64,000 nt of DNA, taken from assembly GCF_964355755.1 (NCBI RefSeq), contig NC_092680.1:1837001-1901000 (forward strand), written 5' to 3'. Below, in pieces: positions 48,601-59,393 of this stretch. Every line of letters starts with the position of its first letter. Position 1 is the first letter of the stretch. This DNA comes from Antedon mediterranea (taxonomy: Eukaryota > Echinodermata > Crinoidea > Comatulida > Antedonidae). The notes under the pieces were generated by a model. It worked only from the letters and a program-made list of their open reading frames with translations, was not told where the DNA came from and made no database searches. The translations under genes and the position numbers were made by a program.

Positions 48601-50048
48601 TGTAAAAGTACTATTCTGGAACATCCATCAAGTGTGAACAAAGCTAATGCCTGAGATACAAGCAAACACTCTCCAATTGTGAAACTAGTAGGAAGGTACT
48701 GCACAAGACCTTCAAAATATAGAATTCCTGAAATAAAAAAAAAAAGATTTTGCTCATTAAAGAGAATAAAATCAAATTTATTTTTTAAATTAATATTTAT
48801 TCTTTGTGCTGAAGTGCCTCTTTCAAATTAGATACCAGCAGAAGGAGGTAAATAGGCCTAACTACAGTAGCCTAGCTGATGACAATTTTTTGCCTTAAAC
48901 ACACAATCTCATAAAATGACTTTCTATCTTTTGTTGGGAGATTGGATGACACAGGTGAGGTTTTAGGCCTGTACTATTAACATTTTTTGTTTGGTCGAAT
49001 AAAGAATTCTACTAAAAACTGTACCTAATAATATATTTGCAAAGTAAATCCTTTTTCCTTCCCAGAATAAAAATGACACCAGACAAATCAATAACCATGC
49101 AAATAAAACAAACTTTTTGGCGATGACCGATCCAAGATTATGAATAACTATGAGTAAATTTAATAATACAGTGACCGACAGCATGCTTGCTATTTGATAG
49201 TCTTCATACATTATAGGCAAACTTGACTTAATCCTTGTTGAGGCTAGCATTGTAATAGGAACCAACATTCCACCAACCACAATTCCAGAATTATGTTCAT
49301 TTCTATTAGAGAAAAAAAAAAACACTTAGCATGGTTTTGATTGATTAATCATGTAAAGCTCTGTCTACAAACTTTATGTGACAACAAAAAAAGTGATATG
49401 CTCATATATAATTCTCTTTCTTTATTTATTCATCCAAAAAAATATGGAAATGATGATGTCACATCACTGCTATATTTTGGGCATATCACTACTATATTTT
49501 GTCAAACTAGTTTGATTGTGCAGACAGAGCTTAAGTCACAAACAAAAATTGTAACAAAAGAAATTTTAGGAAAAAAATAAACGCAAACATTTTTGAAAAT
49601 TAGCGCTTCAATGTATCACACAAATTTTGATGATATTTATCGACAAAATATCTTTAAATAAATAAAAAATATTCCATACTTCAAGAGAGTCAGGGAAAAG
49701 TGAGTAAAATTATTTGAAGACACCTACCTAAATGCCCATCCAAAGCTTTTGAATGTTTTTTGAGTGATTGAATACTGAGCCAAACAAGCGAAAACAAACA
49801 CTACAGAAGTCAAGAAAAAAGGAAAATATACGTTTAGTTGTGAACATTTGCGAATTTTTCAAATAACAGTGTGAATTTATTATCAATTATATGAATGTTT
49901 AAGTGACTGTGACACAGGTACTTTCACAAACTAATAAAAAAAATACACTACCACTTAAAAAAATGAGTCTAAAAAATGTGTCTTCATCAATTAATAGAAA
50001 CAGGCTGGAACTAAAAACAAGCAGTTCCCTCACAGCTAAAGACATCAT
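45619..50048 (-). CDS. DOLK: Dolichol kinase (CTP-dependent)
   Basis: Multi-pass ER membrane enzyme that phosphorylates dolichol using CTP, supplying dolichyl phosphate for N-glycosylation, O-mannosylation and GPI anchors. Ten exons: 49952-50048, 49728-49800, 49025-49302, 48570-48727, 47912-48015, 47155-47311, 46759-46956, 46390-46555, 45961-46056, 45619-45851; frame is continuous, 519 residues (human 538). Diagnostic C-terminal segments are [21 protein letters not shown], the CTP-binding GDTAAS followed by KTIEGT, and [15 protein letters not shown]. The protein is otherwise hydrophobic helices. The human gene is intronless, so the ten exons here are notable. Two ATGs lie in tandem at the start, 14 bases after a CAG acceptor, implying a 5' untranslated exon. 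A polyadenylation-like AATAAA (45581-45586, minus) follows the stop closely. It is divergent with SLC35A4. Confidence 0.94.
46131..46286. mobile_element. MITE family 1 copy
   Basis: AAAGCTCTGTCTACACTATC and GATAGTGTAGACAGAGCTTA ends with the GACAGGATGATGTCACATCA interior and two 21-bp units. Intron of DOLK. Confidence 0.8.
47655..47830. mobile_element. Dispersed repeat family 3 copy
   Basis: GATGGAGTTTTGACTTAATA, TGGCGTTTCGTACATACACT and ACTTGGGGCAAGTTTAC match the copy at 30,832-31,135. DOLK intron. Confidence 0.6.
48121..48565. mobile_element. Repeat split by a MITE in a DOLK intron
   Basis: The right end on the complement reads TATATAGCGCAGTTGAG, resembling the head of the repeat at 39,150. 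The left part contains GAGCCATGTTGCAGCTTAAC. MITE 48410-48530 interrupts it. The right-hand 20 bases end close to DOLK exon 4's donor. Confidence 0.4.
48410..48530. mobile_element. MITE family 1 copy, inserted in another repeat
   Basis: AAAGCGCCGTCTGAACTATC and GATAGTGTAGACTGAGCTTA ends. It splits a longer repeat (48,121-48,565) in a DOLK intron. Confidence 0.75.
49353..49535. mobile_element. MITE family 1 copy
   Basis: AAAGCTCTGTCTACAAACTT left end, GATTGTGCAGACAGAGCTTA right end; two diverged 21-bp units. Intron of DOLK, about 50 bases upstream of exon 3's acceptor. Confidence 0.75.
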
Positions 50049-50540
50049 TATTCTTTAATATCTGAAAAAAAAAGAAGAAAAGAAGTACTTAATAATAATT
50101 TAAAATAAAAATATGGAATTATAATATTTACAAATAACTTAGGCTAGTCCTAGGTTTATTTATTTTATTTCTTTATTCTGATATAAAATCATAGGATAAA
50201 AACACAAAAAAGTACAGAGACGGCAAACTTATTTCCATTGTGGTTTATAAATGAAATTAAATTGAAGTAATCAGTACATTCTTTCTAGGGGAAAGAGTTG
50301 CTACAATGATTTGTTCAAACACACATTTGACATGAATTATTTGTCCTTGATGGCGCACCATAGATTCGGGCGTTCCATACCCGACGATCGAACTAGGCCT
50401 ATATCAACCTTATCAACTAAACGGCATAATGGGCGATTGATGGCCTGTACGAGCATGGCAGTATCTCTTTACATTGGACTATGAGGAGCAACAGTAGGTT
50501 ACTTACTTACTAATATCTCTATGAATGATTAGATAGATAG

Positions 50541-50655
50541 TAGGCCTAGCCTAGCCTAGCTACTAGGCCTACTAGCTAGGCCTAGGGCCTATAGAATAGG
50601 CTAGTATGCCTACGTGTGGCCTAGCCTAGGCCTGGCCTAGCTAGTAGATACTTAC
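50541..50655. repeat. AGGCCT/CTAG palindrome-rich cluster
   Basis: Dense run of TAGGCCTAG, GCCTAGCCTAG and CTAGGCCTA words in the DOLK-SLC35A4 divergent interval. No coding potential. Confidence 0.7.
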
Positions 50656-51217
50656 TATTAATCTCTATTGGTACATTATTGTAAAATAAACAAAACATCA
50701 CAATATCTACCGGATATTGTTTGATAGAATGTGTTACAGTTTTAAACCAGTATTTAATGTTAATTTCATGTGGATGGGGATTTACCACGATACATTGTTA
50801 TTGAAGCTAATGACCCAGCGACCGGCTAAATAGTTGATTTAGATTTTATATAGTTTCCACAGGGCGGATTCCTATCAGCAGAGCCGGTTGTCGGTTACAT
50901 AACGAATCATTATGATTGTCCATAGAGCATAGATAAGATAGGTAATATTCTTCATTCTTTTTTTTGTTTAATCATTCTTTTTTTTTTATTTCGCATCATT
51001 CTTTTGTTTAAATGAAATATGTTTTGATATTTAGGCTATATAGCCATATATGTTTTGTAACTTGAAAAGGTTACTTTATTTATTATTTTCTATTACTTTG
51101 TAATGTAACCAAGTTAAGTAATGTATACTGTTTTATGAAATACAGAAAATAAAATAATAAAAACAAAAAGTTAGGTAATAATGAAATGTGCGCGCCCAGA
51201 GTGTGTTCTTTCTGTCA

Positions 51218-51245
51218 TGTCCTTTTTCGCGCCGCGCCTTTAGGC
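51218..51245. promoter_or_regulatory. GC-rich E2F-like motif between DOLK and SLC35A4
   Basis: TTTTTCGCGCCGCGCC stands out in an AT-rich interval and contains TTTCGCGCC, close to the E2F consensus. It lies about 1.2 kb before the DOLK start and 0.7 kb before the SLC35A4 start, near CGCGCCC at 51189-51197. Function is inferred from base composition only. Confidence 0.35.
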
Positions 51246-51905
51246 AGTTATATTCCCAGAGGATATAGCATTAAGAAGCAGTAGGGCCCACACGCAAAGC
51301 TATAGTACTACGGTTGACAGAAATGGGAGTAACCAAAACAATTGATAATAAATAATTATTTCTGAAGAAAGAACAATAATTAAAGTCTAGGTGGCGTTTT
51401 TTGTAAGAAATATTTCTTGTTTAATTAAAAAACGTCTGATTAACTAGCTAGGCTAGACCTTAGTTTAGGTTATCATCTTGTTTTAACTTAGTTTTAGGTA
51501 AGTTTCTGCTTTTTCATTCTATAAATAATTATTATCGACAAGAGGTTTTATTTTTTAATGTATTGATTTATTATGCCTAGTGCAGTATAGGCTAGTATTA
51601 TTTTTAGGTCTATAGTTAGTAGGCCTTATAAATCATTTCACTTTGTTTGTAGTATTTACTTTTAATCTACTTTCAAGTGAAATAGCTCAGTTAGGCCATG
51701 GAGGTATCTATACCTCCATGGTAAGGCCTAGTTGTCGATTAATTCCCTTTGTGTTTTTGGGGGGGTTTTTTACTGTCTATTTATTTTCCATTCGATTTTT
51801 ATTGCTATTTTTTAAGTTTAACTAACTAAGTTTAACCAAACTAAATCGTTATATTATACTTCCAGCTAACATTCCACTGGAGTATTTTTAAGCTAACTTT
51901 CAACC

Positions 51906-54582
51906 ATGCACCCACCAAAACGAGATGACGTGGAACACAAAACAAAATGGATGTTGTTTCTTCTGGTGCCTACCGGGTAATTGTATATCTTTCTTTCCTG
52001 TAGACTCAATCAATTGATAGTAGTAGTTGTAGTATAATATTAATAGTAAGATCTATTGATCCGATTCAAATCAATTATAGTTTATTAAAAAGACAAGAAA
52101 ATCACTTTTCAGTTATTGACGGGCGGGTAATCTAGTATGAAAAGTATGCCGCGGTTTTGTCGAGAGGATTGATGCAACAGGCGAAACTGCACCCTTCCTT
52201 TCCCCCATATTTACATTTCTTGTAATTGATAGAGTTAATTATATATATATTATATATATATTTGATTTTCATAGTTTCCTTTCCAGTCAACAAACGTTTT
52301 CTTTTACAGAAAGCTCTGTCTACACTATAAACTAGTTTGACAAAAGAAATGTGATGTGCGTAAATAATTGTAGTGATATGCCCAAATATGTTAGTGATGT
52401 CATGATATCACTACCATATTTGGGCACATCACACTTTTTTTTCAAGCTGGTTTGATAGTGTAGACAGTGCTTAACGCATTGTGTTTCTATCTAATCGTCA
52501 GAGTGCTGATATACGGATCGCATTCGGTGCTGTTAAACTTGAGTAAAGTTGGTGGAATTGTGCCATTTAACTCTACTTCTTGTGTTGTAATGATTGAAAC
52601 ATTTAAGGTAAAGTATGGATCACTACTTCATCAACAAGTTAAGCTAAGGTTTACGCGCATTATGATTGTGTTTTATTATCACTTTTAGGCCTACATTTAC
52701 AAATGACTAAATAACTTGCATTAATTAACATATGATGGGAGTTAACATTTGTTATAACTTTAGATAAATTTCTTTTTTTGTTAGTTAATAATTTCGTTGC
52801 TAGTGTTCTGGAAGGGGTTCACACGTGATGGGGGAAAAGCCAATAACATGCCGTCATTCCAACAGTCTTTGTTATTCTCAGTGCCAGCTCTTCTTTACTG
52901 TCTAAATAATAATTTCGTAGTTCACATACAGTTGTATATGGATCCTGCAAGTTTTCAAGTAAGTATTACGCAATACAGCACGTTGCGTCGATACGTCGCG
53001 CTGCGTTGCGTGCTAGTGAGAACCACGCTTTAAGATTGGTTCCCACTAGAACGTAACGCAAGGACGTAAACGCAACGCAAGCGTTTCAACCAATGACAAG
53101 CGAAGTTATAGACAGTTAGCAATCACAAGCGAATAAGCCATCGCTTGTGATTGGTCAATTCACTTTTGTTGCGTTACGTCCTTGTGTTTCGTTGCTAGTG
53201 GGAACCACGCTTTAAGGAGGATTAGCGTCTAGAGTTAAACGTAAGACAGTGTTTTCTTGGATCAGTTCGTAGTCCTCATTCTGATAACCCGCTACCAAAT
53301 TCTTAGCTGCCGTTAATGCTTACAAACAATTTCCATCTTGTAGGTGCTTAGTAATCTAAAGACAGTTAGCACTGCTTTACTTTACTGGCTTATCATCAGA
53401 CGACGAATGACGTCACAACAGTGGCTTGCTGTTTTTCTACTTCTTCTAGCTGGTGTTGCTAACAGGTACGAGGGGCTAGCGATTATACATTTTAAACAGT
53501 GATAATAAAAACATTTTTACCATTACGTGGGCTACACAATTTTGTTTTTGAGTGAAAACAAAAAGGGCAAGAGGCTTTCCTTTTATTTAATAGGACCTAA
53601 AGCACTGTCTACACTATCAAACTTTATTTAATAGCTATGGAGGTCTACATTCAAAAGAGGACACGTCAAATATGCAAATTCAAGTGGATAGTCGTGGTTT
53701 AGCGTTGATGTCAATCTACTGTTGTATATCTGGTCTAGCTGGAGTCTACACTGAATATATCTTGAAGAAACACCAGGAGGTAAAATATAGAAAACAGTTT
53801 TTTACACGACGATCATCAACTTGTAATTGTAATTTAAATTTTCTTCTTCTGGAAATCCTTGATGGTATCTTTTAAATGAATATTATAATATCGATAGGTA
53901 TCATTGAGCCTGCAAAATGTGCTTTTGTATACGTACGGAGTGGCGTTTAATTTGGTTGGGTTCTTGTGGACGTCAGGCTTTCAACCATCTTCGTTCTTTC
54001 AAGGATTTTCAGTGTGGACAGTAATTATCATTGTTACTCAGGTACGTTAAAAGATAAGACGTGTCCACACGTTTAATTATCAATCATCAATCAATTAAAT
54101 ATAATCATGTTTGATTGATTAAATCCATTTATAATACTTTTAATTTTTCACCATCATATTACATGGTATACCTCTCTGTACTCTTGATTTAGTTATGGGG
54201 CGATATTTGGGTCATTGCTATTTACGCTATTTTCCGAACTGCGCCCCGTAGGTAATTTTTCAGTATATTATAATCCAAAGAATACATCATAAAATGTATC
54301 ATTATTGATTTGTGTTATGGACAATTTATTTAGGTATCTAGAGTTTCTCCGTATTAGAGTTATGTGAACGTTATTTTTGTTTCATTGCAGGCTTTTAACG
54401 GACTAATCATGTCAGCCATCTTTAAACATGGTAGTAACATCATACGACTGTTCATAATAGCGTCTGCAATGGGGGTAACCACAATCCTGTCGATGCTGCT
54501 ATTTTCACTTCAGCTCAACCTTTATTTCTATTGTGCTTTTGGCCTTGTCATTATTTCTCTTGTTTTATATCACAAGAGGTAA
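51906..54582 (+). CDS. SLC35A4: Nucleotide-sugar transporter family member SLC35A4
   Basis: Golgi-type multi-pass transporter of the SLC35A family; in mammals SLC35A4 is linked to CDP-ribitol/UDP-sugar transport, but the substrate here is not shown by sequence. Seven exons: 51906-51976, 52502-52607, 52785-52958, 53344-53465, 53635-53779, 53898-54041, 54391-54582, giving 317 residues (human 324). Family segments: LIYGSHSVLL, GGIVPFNSTS, PALLYCLNNNFVVHIQLYMD, QVLSNLKTVSTALLYW, and a last exon beginning AFNGLIMSAIFKH. About ten hydrophobic helices are visible. Exon 3 uses the acceptor at 52784, not the nearer AG at 52799-52800, to keep frame. MITE ends lie within 30 bases of the acceptors of exons 2 and 5. 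A second-family MITE begins six bases after the stop, so it forms most of the 3' untranslated region. Confidence 0.93.
52310..52476. mobile_element. MITE family 1 copy next to the SLC35A4 exon 2 acceptor
   Basis: AAGCTCTGTCTACACTATAA left end and GATAGTGTAGACAGTGCTTA right end, ending about 26 bases before the acceptor at 52501. Confidence 0.8.
52964..53033. mobile_element. MITE family 2 fragment
   Basis: Right half only: ACGCAATACAGCACGTTGCG and GTGCTAGTGAGAACCACGCT. Starts at the donor of SLC35A4 exon 3 (52959) and directly abuts the next copy. Confidence 0.65.
53034..53216. mobile_element. MITE family 2 copy, near-palindromic
   Basis: GGTTCCCACTAGAACGTAAC to GTTGCTAGTGGGAACCACGC, closely similar to the copy at 38233-38416 in reverse orientation. 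SLC35A4 intron 3. Confidence 0.8.
53599..53634. mobile_element. MITE family 1 terminal remnant forming the SLC35A4 exon 5 acceptor region
   Basis: AAAGCACTGTCTACACTATC then AAACTTTATTTAATAG; the left MITE end runs to within a few bases of the AG at 53633-53634. No right end is found. Confidence 0.6.
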
Positions 54583-54587
54583 TATTA

Positions 54588-54839
54588 AAGCTTGGTTCCC
54601 ACTAGCGACGCCACGTAACGCAATCTACGCAACATACGAACATGTCCTTCCAATAATTGTGTTTGCCCCCGCCTGTGTGAAATCAAACCTACGATGTTTG
54701 CAGCACTGTTGCGTCGTCGGTTCCCACTTGTGATTACGCAATTCAGCACTTTGCGTTGATACGTCGTTGTCACGTTGCGTAGTGAGAACCACGCTCGTTG
54801 ATACGTCGTTGTCACGTTGCGTAGTGAGAACCGCGCTTA
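54588..54839. mobile_element. MITE family 2 copy in the SLC35A4 3' untranslated region
   Basis: Begins GCTTGGTTCCCACTAGCGAC six bases after the TAA stop and ends GTAGTGAGAACCGCGCTTAA. The last 41 bases are tandemly duplicated (about 54755-54795 and 54796-54838). Confidence 0.8.
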
Positions 54840-54943
54840 AACTATGTTATCACCGATTATCTGTACAGTATTATTTTACCATTATTGTGAATAGAGTTTT
54901 CATCTAATTTATTACCATTGTAGTTTTTAGCTCAAGTACTGTA

Positions 54944-54949
54944 AATAAA
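54944..54949 (+). terminator. Polyadenylation signal AATAAA, SLC35A4
   Basis: First canonical AATAAA after the SLC35A4 stop, 360 bases downstream and past the MITE in the 3' untranslated region. Confidence 0.5.
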
Positions 54950-56474
54950 TTTGCAACAAAACACCATGGCTCTCACACTGAGTTTTATTACAAGGTTTTA
55001 GATTATATAATGTATACACCCATTACAAATACACATCATCATTCTACGGTGGAAGACTAAGGATGGTATTGGAGGAATTCCGTCGTATATTTCAGTCTTT
55101 GTTTTATTCAAATTTGAACTATTTATTCTTTTCAAAACTAATAATTATACTCAGAATTGCACTTATACTTATTATTATACATAATCAACTATGATAATTA
55201 TGATAATGTTAAAATGTTAACTATCCAGATCGACTTAGGTGGGGTTTTCTAAGTTAAAAAACTCGACTTCGTATATGCCTAAAGCCCAACCCGGCGGCGG
55301 AATTAGTTTCGAAGTTGGTCTAGACACATCGGCATCTTTGCAAATGTTCTATATTTGATCTTATTTTACTCCCCATTAACCCCATACAAAAACCTTTGGA
55401 GACAAACTATCTGTTTAAAACATGTTTATTTTGATGTGTGTGTAAATATTTTTTCTTTTATTTTGAAAGAGATGTATTTAGTGGGATGGGTGGGATAAGT
55501 GGCAAATCTCCGACGTCACCTGTTGCCAAATTAGCCTCACATTGGATTTGGGTTCATTTCAGCACCGATTAGGTCTAGCATTTTGACATGTATTTTTACC
55601 TTTAAACACATACGTTGTAGCGCTACGTTGCGTCGCTAGTGGAAACCACGGTTCAATATTGCTGAGTTTTCATACTGCACAATCAATGATTTATTGCACA
55701 AATATGGTATTTATGAGTCCAATACATTGCAATATTACTATTTTATAGTACCAGTAGTTTGTTCACAATTTCATTCATTCACCAGAAAAATCGAAACTTA
55801 CATAATATTGATCATTATGCAGCGTTTTATTGATACAGAATACGGCATTTAATCGCTTAGAAGTACCGTACTAAATTTGAATTGAGTATACAAAATGGTT
55901 CTCAGAGCCGAGCGGCGTATGATATATTTAACGTCAAGGTAAAACTCGTACTGTTACTGTAGGCTTATTGAGATTAAAAACTCAACATTTATGTTGCGAT
56001 GTTTAATAATTTGTTTATACTTTTGAATGAATATTAATGAAAATAATATAATGATTTTAGGAATAATTATCCATTCCCCGCCCCCACCCTCTTCCCCAAC
56101 AATTCATAGTAAGCAACCGGAGAATGGAAAAGGGGGTGAAGATTGTTCTTGAATTTTTTTATTGAAATATTTTACGAATAATGTAAAACAAAATATTACT
56201 TCTGTAGTTGCTATAATCGTCTCCGGCAGACTGATTTCCTGAAGATTAAAACAGAGTCGATTTTATGATTTGATTTATAGGTGCAGTTTTACTATACAAT
56301 GGGAGCGGCATTTAATAATGATTATCTAGACAATTAATTTGTGAATTTTCGCGCTGCAATAATTAAAACAAAATTTAAATTACAGAGAAACATTTTAGAC
56401 TAGTATAGGCCTATTATCAGTACGGTGGACAACATGTAGTTTGGCCTAACTCAGTTAATATCGAAGATTAAATC

Positions 56475-56599
56475 TAAACCTGGTTTCTTACTAGAATGCA
56501 ACGCAATTAATATGATCAATCCTAGGCGAGGAATCATCACCAAGACGCGTCGTGATTGGTCAAATTACTCGCGTTGCGTCCTAGAGTGGGAACCAAAGC
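56475..56599. mobile_element. MITE family 2 copy, diverged
   Basis: AACCTGGTTTCTTACTAGAA left end; GCGTCCTAGAGTGGGAACCA right end, with the GTGATTGGTCAA interior. A shorter remnant, GTTGCGTCGCTAGTGGAAAC, lies at about 55627-55646. Confidence 0.6.
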
Positions 56600-57879
56600 G
56601 AACTTTCCTTGATTACTGTTTGTTTCATTTTGTATAAATATTGAGAAACAGATTATTCCAATTGTCCATTAAATAGAAAGAAAAGGCGTGGTGTACCGCA
56701 AACTTTATATCAACAAGAAAACTTACAACAAAGATTGATTAATATACGTAATTTTGTAACCGTTACTAAAATGAACTAATATCCCGCACGTTTAGACCTA
56801 ATATACTCATTTAAGCATTTTTCACTTAATTGACCGAAGATTTAATATACCTTTTAGGCCATAAAGTAGGTATAATTGAACCCAAATGCACTATGACTCT
56901 ATGAGCGAACCCGTAATCGCACTTTCTGTTGTTATTGATTTTCTTTTAAAATTGTAGGTTTTACATGAACATATCAATTCTATTAACCTTTTAACACTAT
57001 TATAAAGGCAAAAAGAAATGATAAAAAGCATTGCGAATTAGCTATGTTAGCGTGTATACAGTACCCTTGAAAATACAAGATTGACAATAAATACTTCTAT
57101 TACTATACGGATGAATGCAGTTGGTAAGTGTAGAGTCTAGATTCCATTGTCAAAGGTCAGTGTTGATCTTCTCAAAGCTCTCCGCGACGATGATCACGAA
57201 ATAGAGCAGTATATACGTTCATGTAGGCTATATAGTCTATAGACTCGCAGAAGGTAAGACTATAATTTTCTACAAATATAATAATTTATGCTAGTATCCA
57301 TAATAGTTATATTGTGTTCCGTTTCCGTTGTCTTTATAGCTACCTTTATATTATTAGGCCGTCGACTGCTGTATGCGTAAGCTTATAGTACGTTTCAATC
57401 AAAATGTGGCTGTGTACGTACAGTATATACAATCAATACAACCCTTATTTAGGTCATATATAATAATGGTTTTACAAGCAAACATTCCATTTCTATTTAT
57501 ATTTTCACGTTTGGATTCACTATGGTTAACAGGTTGTTACTACGACCATGGCATTGTCAACATCATAACTGGTATACTCGTGACATGTATGTTAAGTAGT
57601 ACCACTACCAGATTAATTGTACATATTGTGAATGTCATTTTTATATCGGTGCTTAGTGAAACCGTCGAAGGTGAAAGCCAGGTCAACCAATTAGTAGGCC
57701 TATTGGACCATATTTAATATTTCAGAAAATGCTGTCGAAACAATAACAGTACAGTCCATACAGTGGGTCTTTCATGTCTAAATTCATTTATGGAATGTGT
57801 TTATTTGTACCCTACAATTATTTCACTACAAAACTACATGCATTTTCGAGTGAGGACACAATTTTTTTTTTCTAAGTCT

Positions 57880-58105
57880 GAATGGTTTCTAGTGAAATAT
57901 TTCATTATAAACTAATGCATTTTCAAGATTGGAGAACGAAATCTAGAATTTAAGCCTGAAAATGGTTTCTAGTGAAATATTTCACTATAAATGCCTTTTC
58001 AAGACTGGAGAACGAATTCTCATTCTAAGCCTGACATGGTTTCTAGAAACTAACTGCCTTTTCAAGACTGGAAAACGAAGCCTGACAATGGTTTCTATAG
58101 TGAAA
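57880..58105. repeat. Imperfect tandem repeat
   Basis: AATGGTTTCTAGTGAAATAT, TTTTCAAGACTGGAGAACGA and AAGCCTGACA recur three to four times with a spacing near 65 bp. No gene is seen. Confidence 0.6.
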
Positions 58106-58744
58106 AGAAGGCCTAAATATTTTCGAGTTTGCACACTGATACTTTTTTCCAAAACGAAGCTAAAAGCATTTTAGTAAAAAATGTTAATCTTTTAATATCG
58201 AATAATATGATAATTATATTGAAATTCCTTTCTGAAAAGAAAAAGTGGAACAGTACTTCTGCAAATCTCGCCCTTGAACCTGAGTGTTACTATAATGGTA
58301 TACAGGTTACATTAAGATCAATGAACAATCAATATCCGGTAGAAATCAGGGTTGTTCATTTTGCTTGTTTTGTTCATGCATGATTGATTCAGTAAGTCAC
58401 ATGATTTCGATTTATTTTGTTATGTAAGATGCATATTATGTAACATACATTTTTTAAATTATATAAATCCTTGGATATAGTAATCATACGCATAACTCTA
58501 ATATAGTGACTGGCCTCGTACCGACTGAGTTACCATGAATAAATAAATGATGAATGAACTAACGAAGGAACGAATGAATGAATGGACCGAGTAAATGATT
58601 AACCTATTGAATAGATTGGCCGATAAGGATCTGGCCTACGGTTAACCAAGGATTCGGGGATAGAGTATTTCTCAATGGGCTACCAGAAGCGTTTATGTTC
58701 TGTACATTTTATATACATTTTATAAATAGGCCTATAATATATAA

Positions 58745-59105
58745 TTTGAAACGATAAGAAGAGGAAATCTGTGTGAATAAGAAAAAGTCGCCCATAGATT
58801 TCCTCACAGATTTCCTCTATCGTTTCAAATTAATTAATCAAATTTCAGTAGACTATATCACTAAATTTATTCTGTGGCTGTAATGTTTATATATTTATAT
58901 ATATATTATATTTTATTTCCGCCGTACCACGCCCAGAATGTTAAAGAGTCGCTATCCAAAAAAAAACAAAACGGGGGGTGAACTGTACCATGAAAGCCCC
59001 AGTGGTGTAATGGTTAGGACATCAGCATATCAAGCAAAAGGTGGCGATTTCTCATTCTCACATATTTCCTCATCTTTATCGTTTCAAATTAATTAATTAA
59101 ATTTC
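58745..59105. repeat. Inverted repeat around GAGGAAATCTGTG with a nearby further copy
   Basis: GAAACGATA...GAGGAAATCTGTG (58747-58773) faces CACAGATTTCCTC...TATCGTTTC (about 58805-58827), which could form a hairpin. Part of it (CTCATCTTTATCGTTTCAAA) recurs at 59070-59090. Between them, 58996-59045 resembles a tRNA head (CCCCAGTGGTGTAATGGTTA), perhaps a SINE remnant. Confidence 0.5.
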
Positions 59106-59283
59106 ACCGGGTGGTTTAGAATTAAAGTTCCATGCCTAAAGTGTTTATATATTATATTTTAATCCAAAGGCAAATTACTGAACAAATGAAAATGCTGTGG
59201 GTATCAGTGGCTGGATCTCAATGAAGATACAAAAAAAAAGCGAAAAGCTAAATCAAAACGATAAAGTAAAACAGCCAGAAAAG

Positions 59284-59320
59284 TAAGCAGAGCTTTCGGG
59301 CAACACTAGCCCTTCATCAG
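59284..59320 (-). ncRNA. Hammerhead-like core, probably from a Penelope-like element, stem I not formed
   Basis: On the minus strand: CUGATGA core (59320-59314), a GGGC/GCCC stem with a 7-base loop (59312-59298), then GAAA (59297-59294) and a very short AGC-UCU-GCU stem III. Flanks that should form stem I do not pair, so the copy is likely inactive. The phrase ATGAAGGGCTAGTGTTGCCC is of the kind I associate with Penelope-like element termini (from memory). It lies about 75 bases before the SLC27A2-like start codon. Confidence 0.45.
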
Positions 59321-59393
59321 TGCAAGATTATAGATTATATTATATTTTTATATACATTTTATTTTGTTGTCTTTAGATAATTGCAAGTGAATC

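Larger units (their letters stand above)
50049..51905. other. Divergent DOLK / SLC35A4 5' region
   Basis: Contains 5' untranslated exons of both genes (a CAG acceptor lies 14 bases before the DOLK ATG) and probably a shared promoter. Apart from the motif at 51218 and the palindrome-rich cluster, I see nothing specific. Confidence 0.45.
54950..59393. other. Repeat-rich intergenic interval before the SLC27A2-like gene
   Basis: No convincing coding exon. The longest frame (57373-57717) starts without context and has no recognisable family. Holds MITE family 2 remnants, the imperfect repeat at 57,880, the inverted repeat at 58,745 and the hammerhead-like fragment at 59,284. Confidence 0.5.

Noticed and set aside
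51246-51905. Upstream ORF encoding the SLC35A4 microprotein known from mammals
   Set aside because: I looked for a conserved frame before the SLC35A4 start; the only longer frame (51643-51825) has no resemblance to it.
57373-57717. 114-codon plus ORF
   Set aside because: No family, no splice sites fitting a gene, average AT-rich composition; probably chance.
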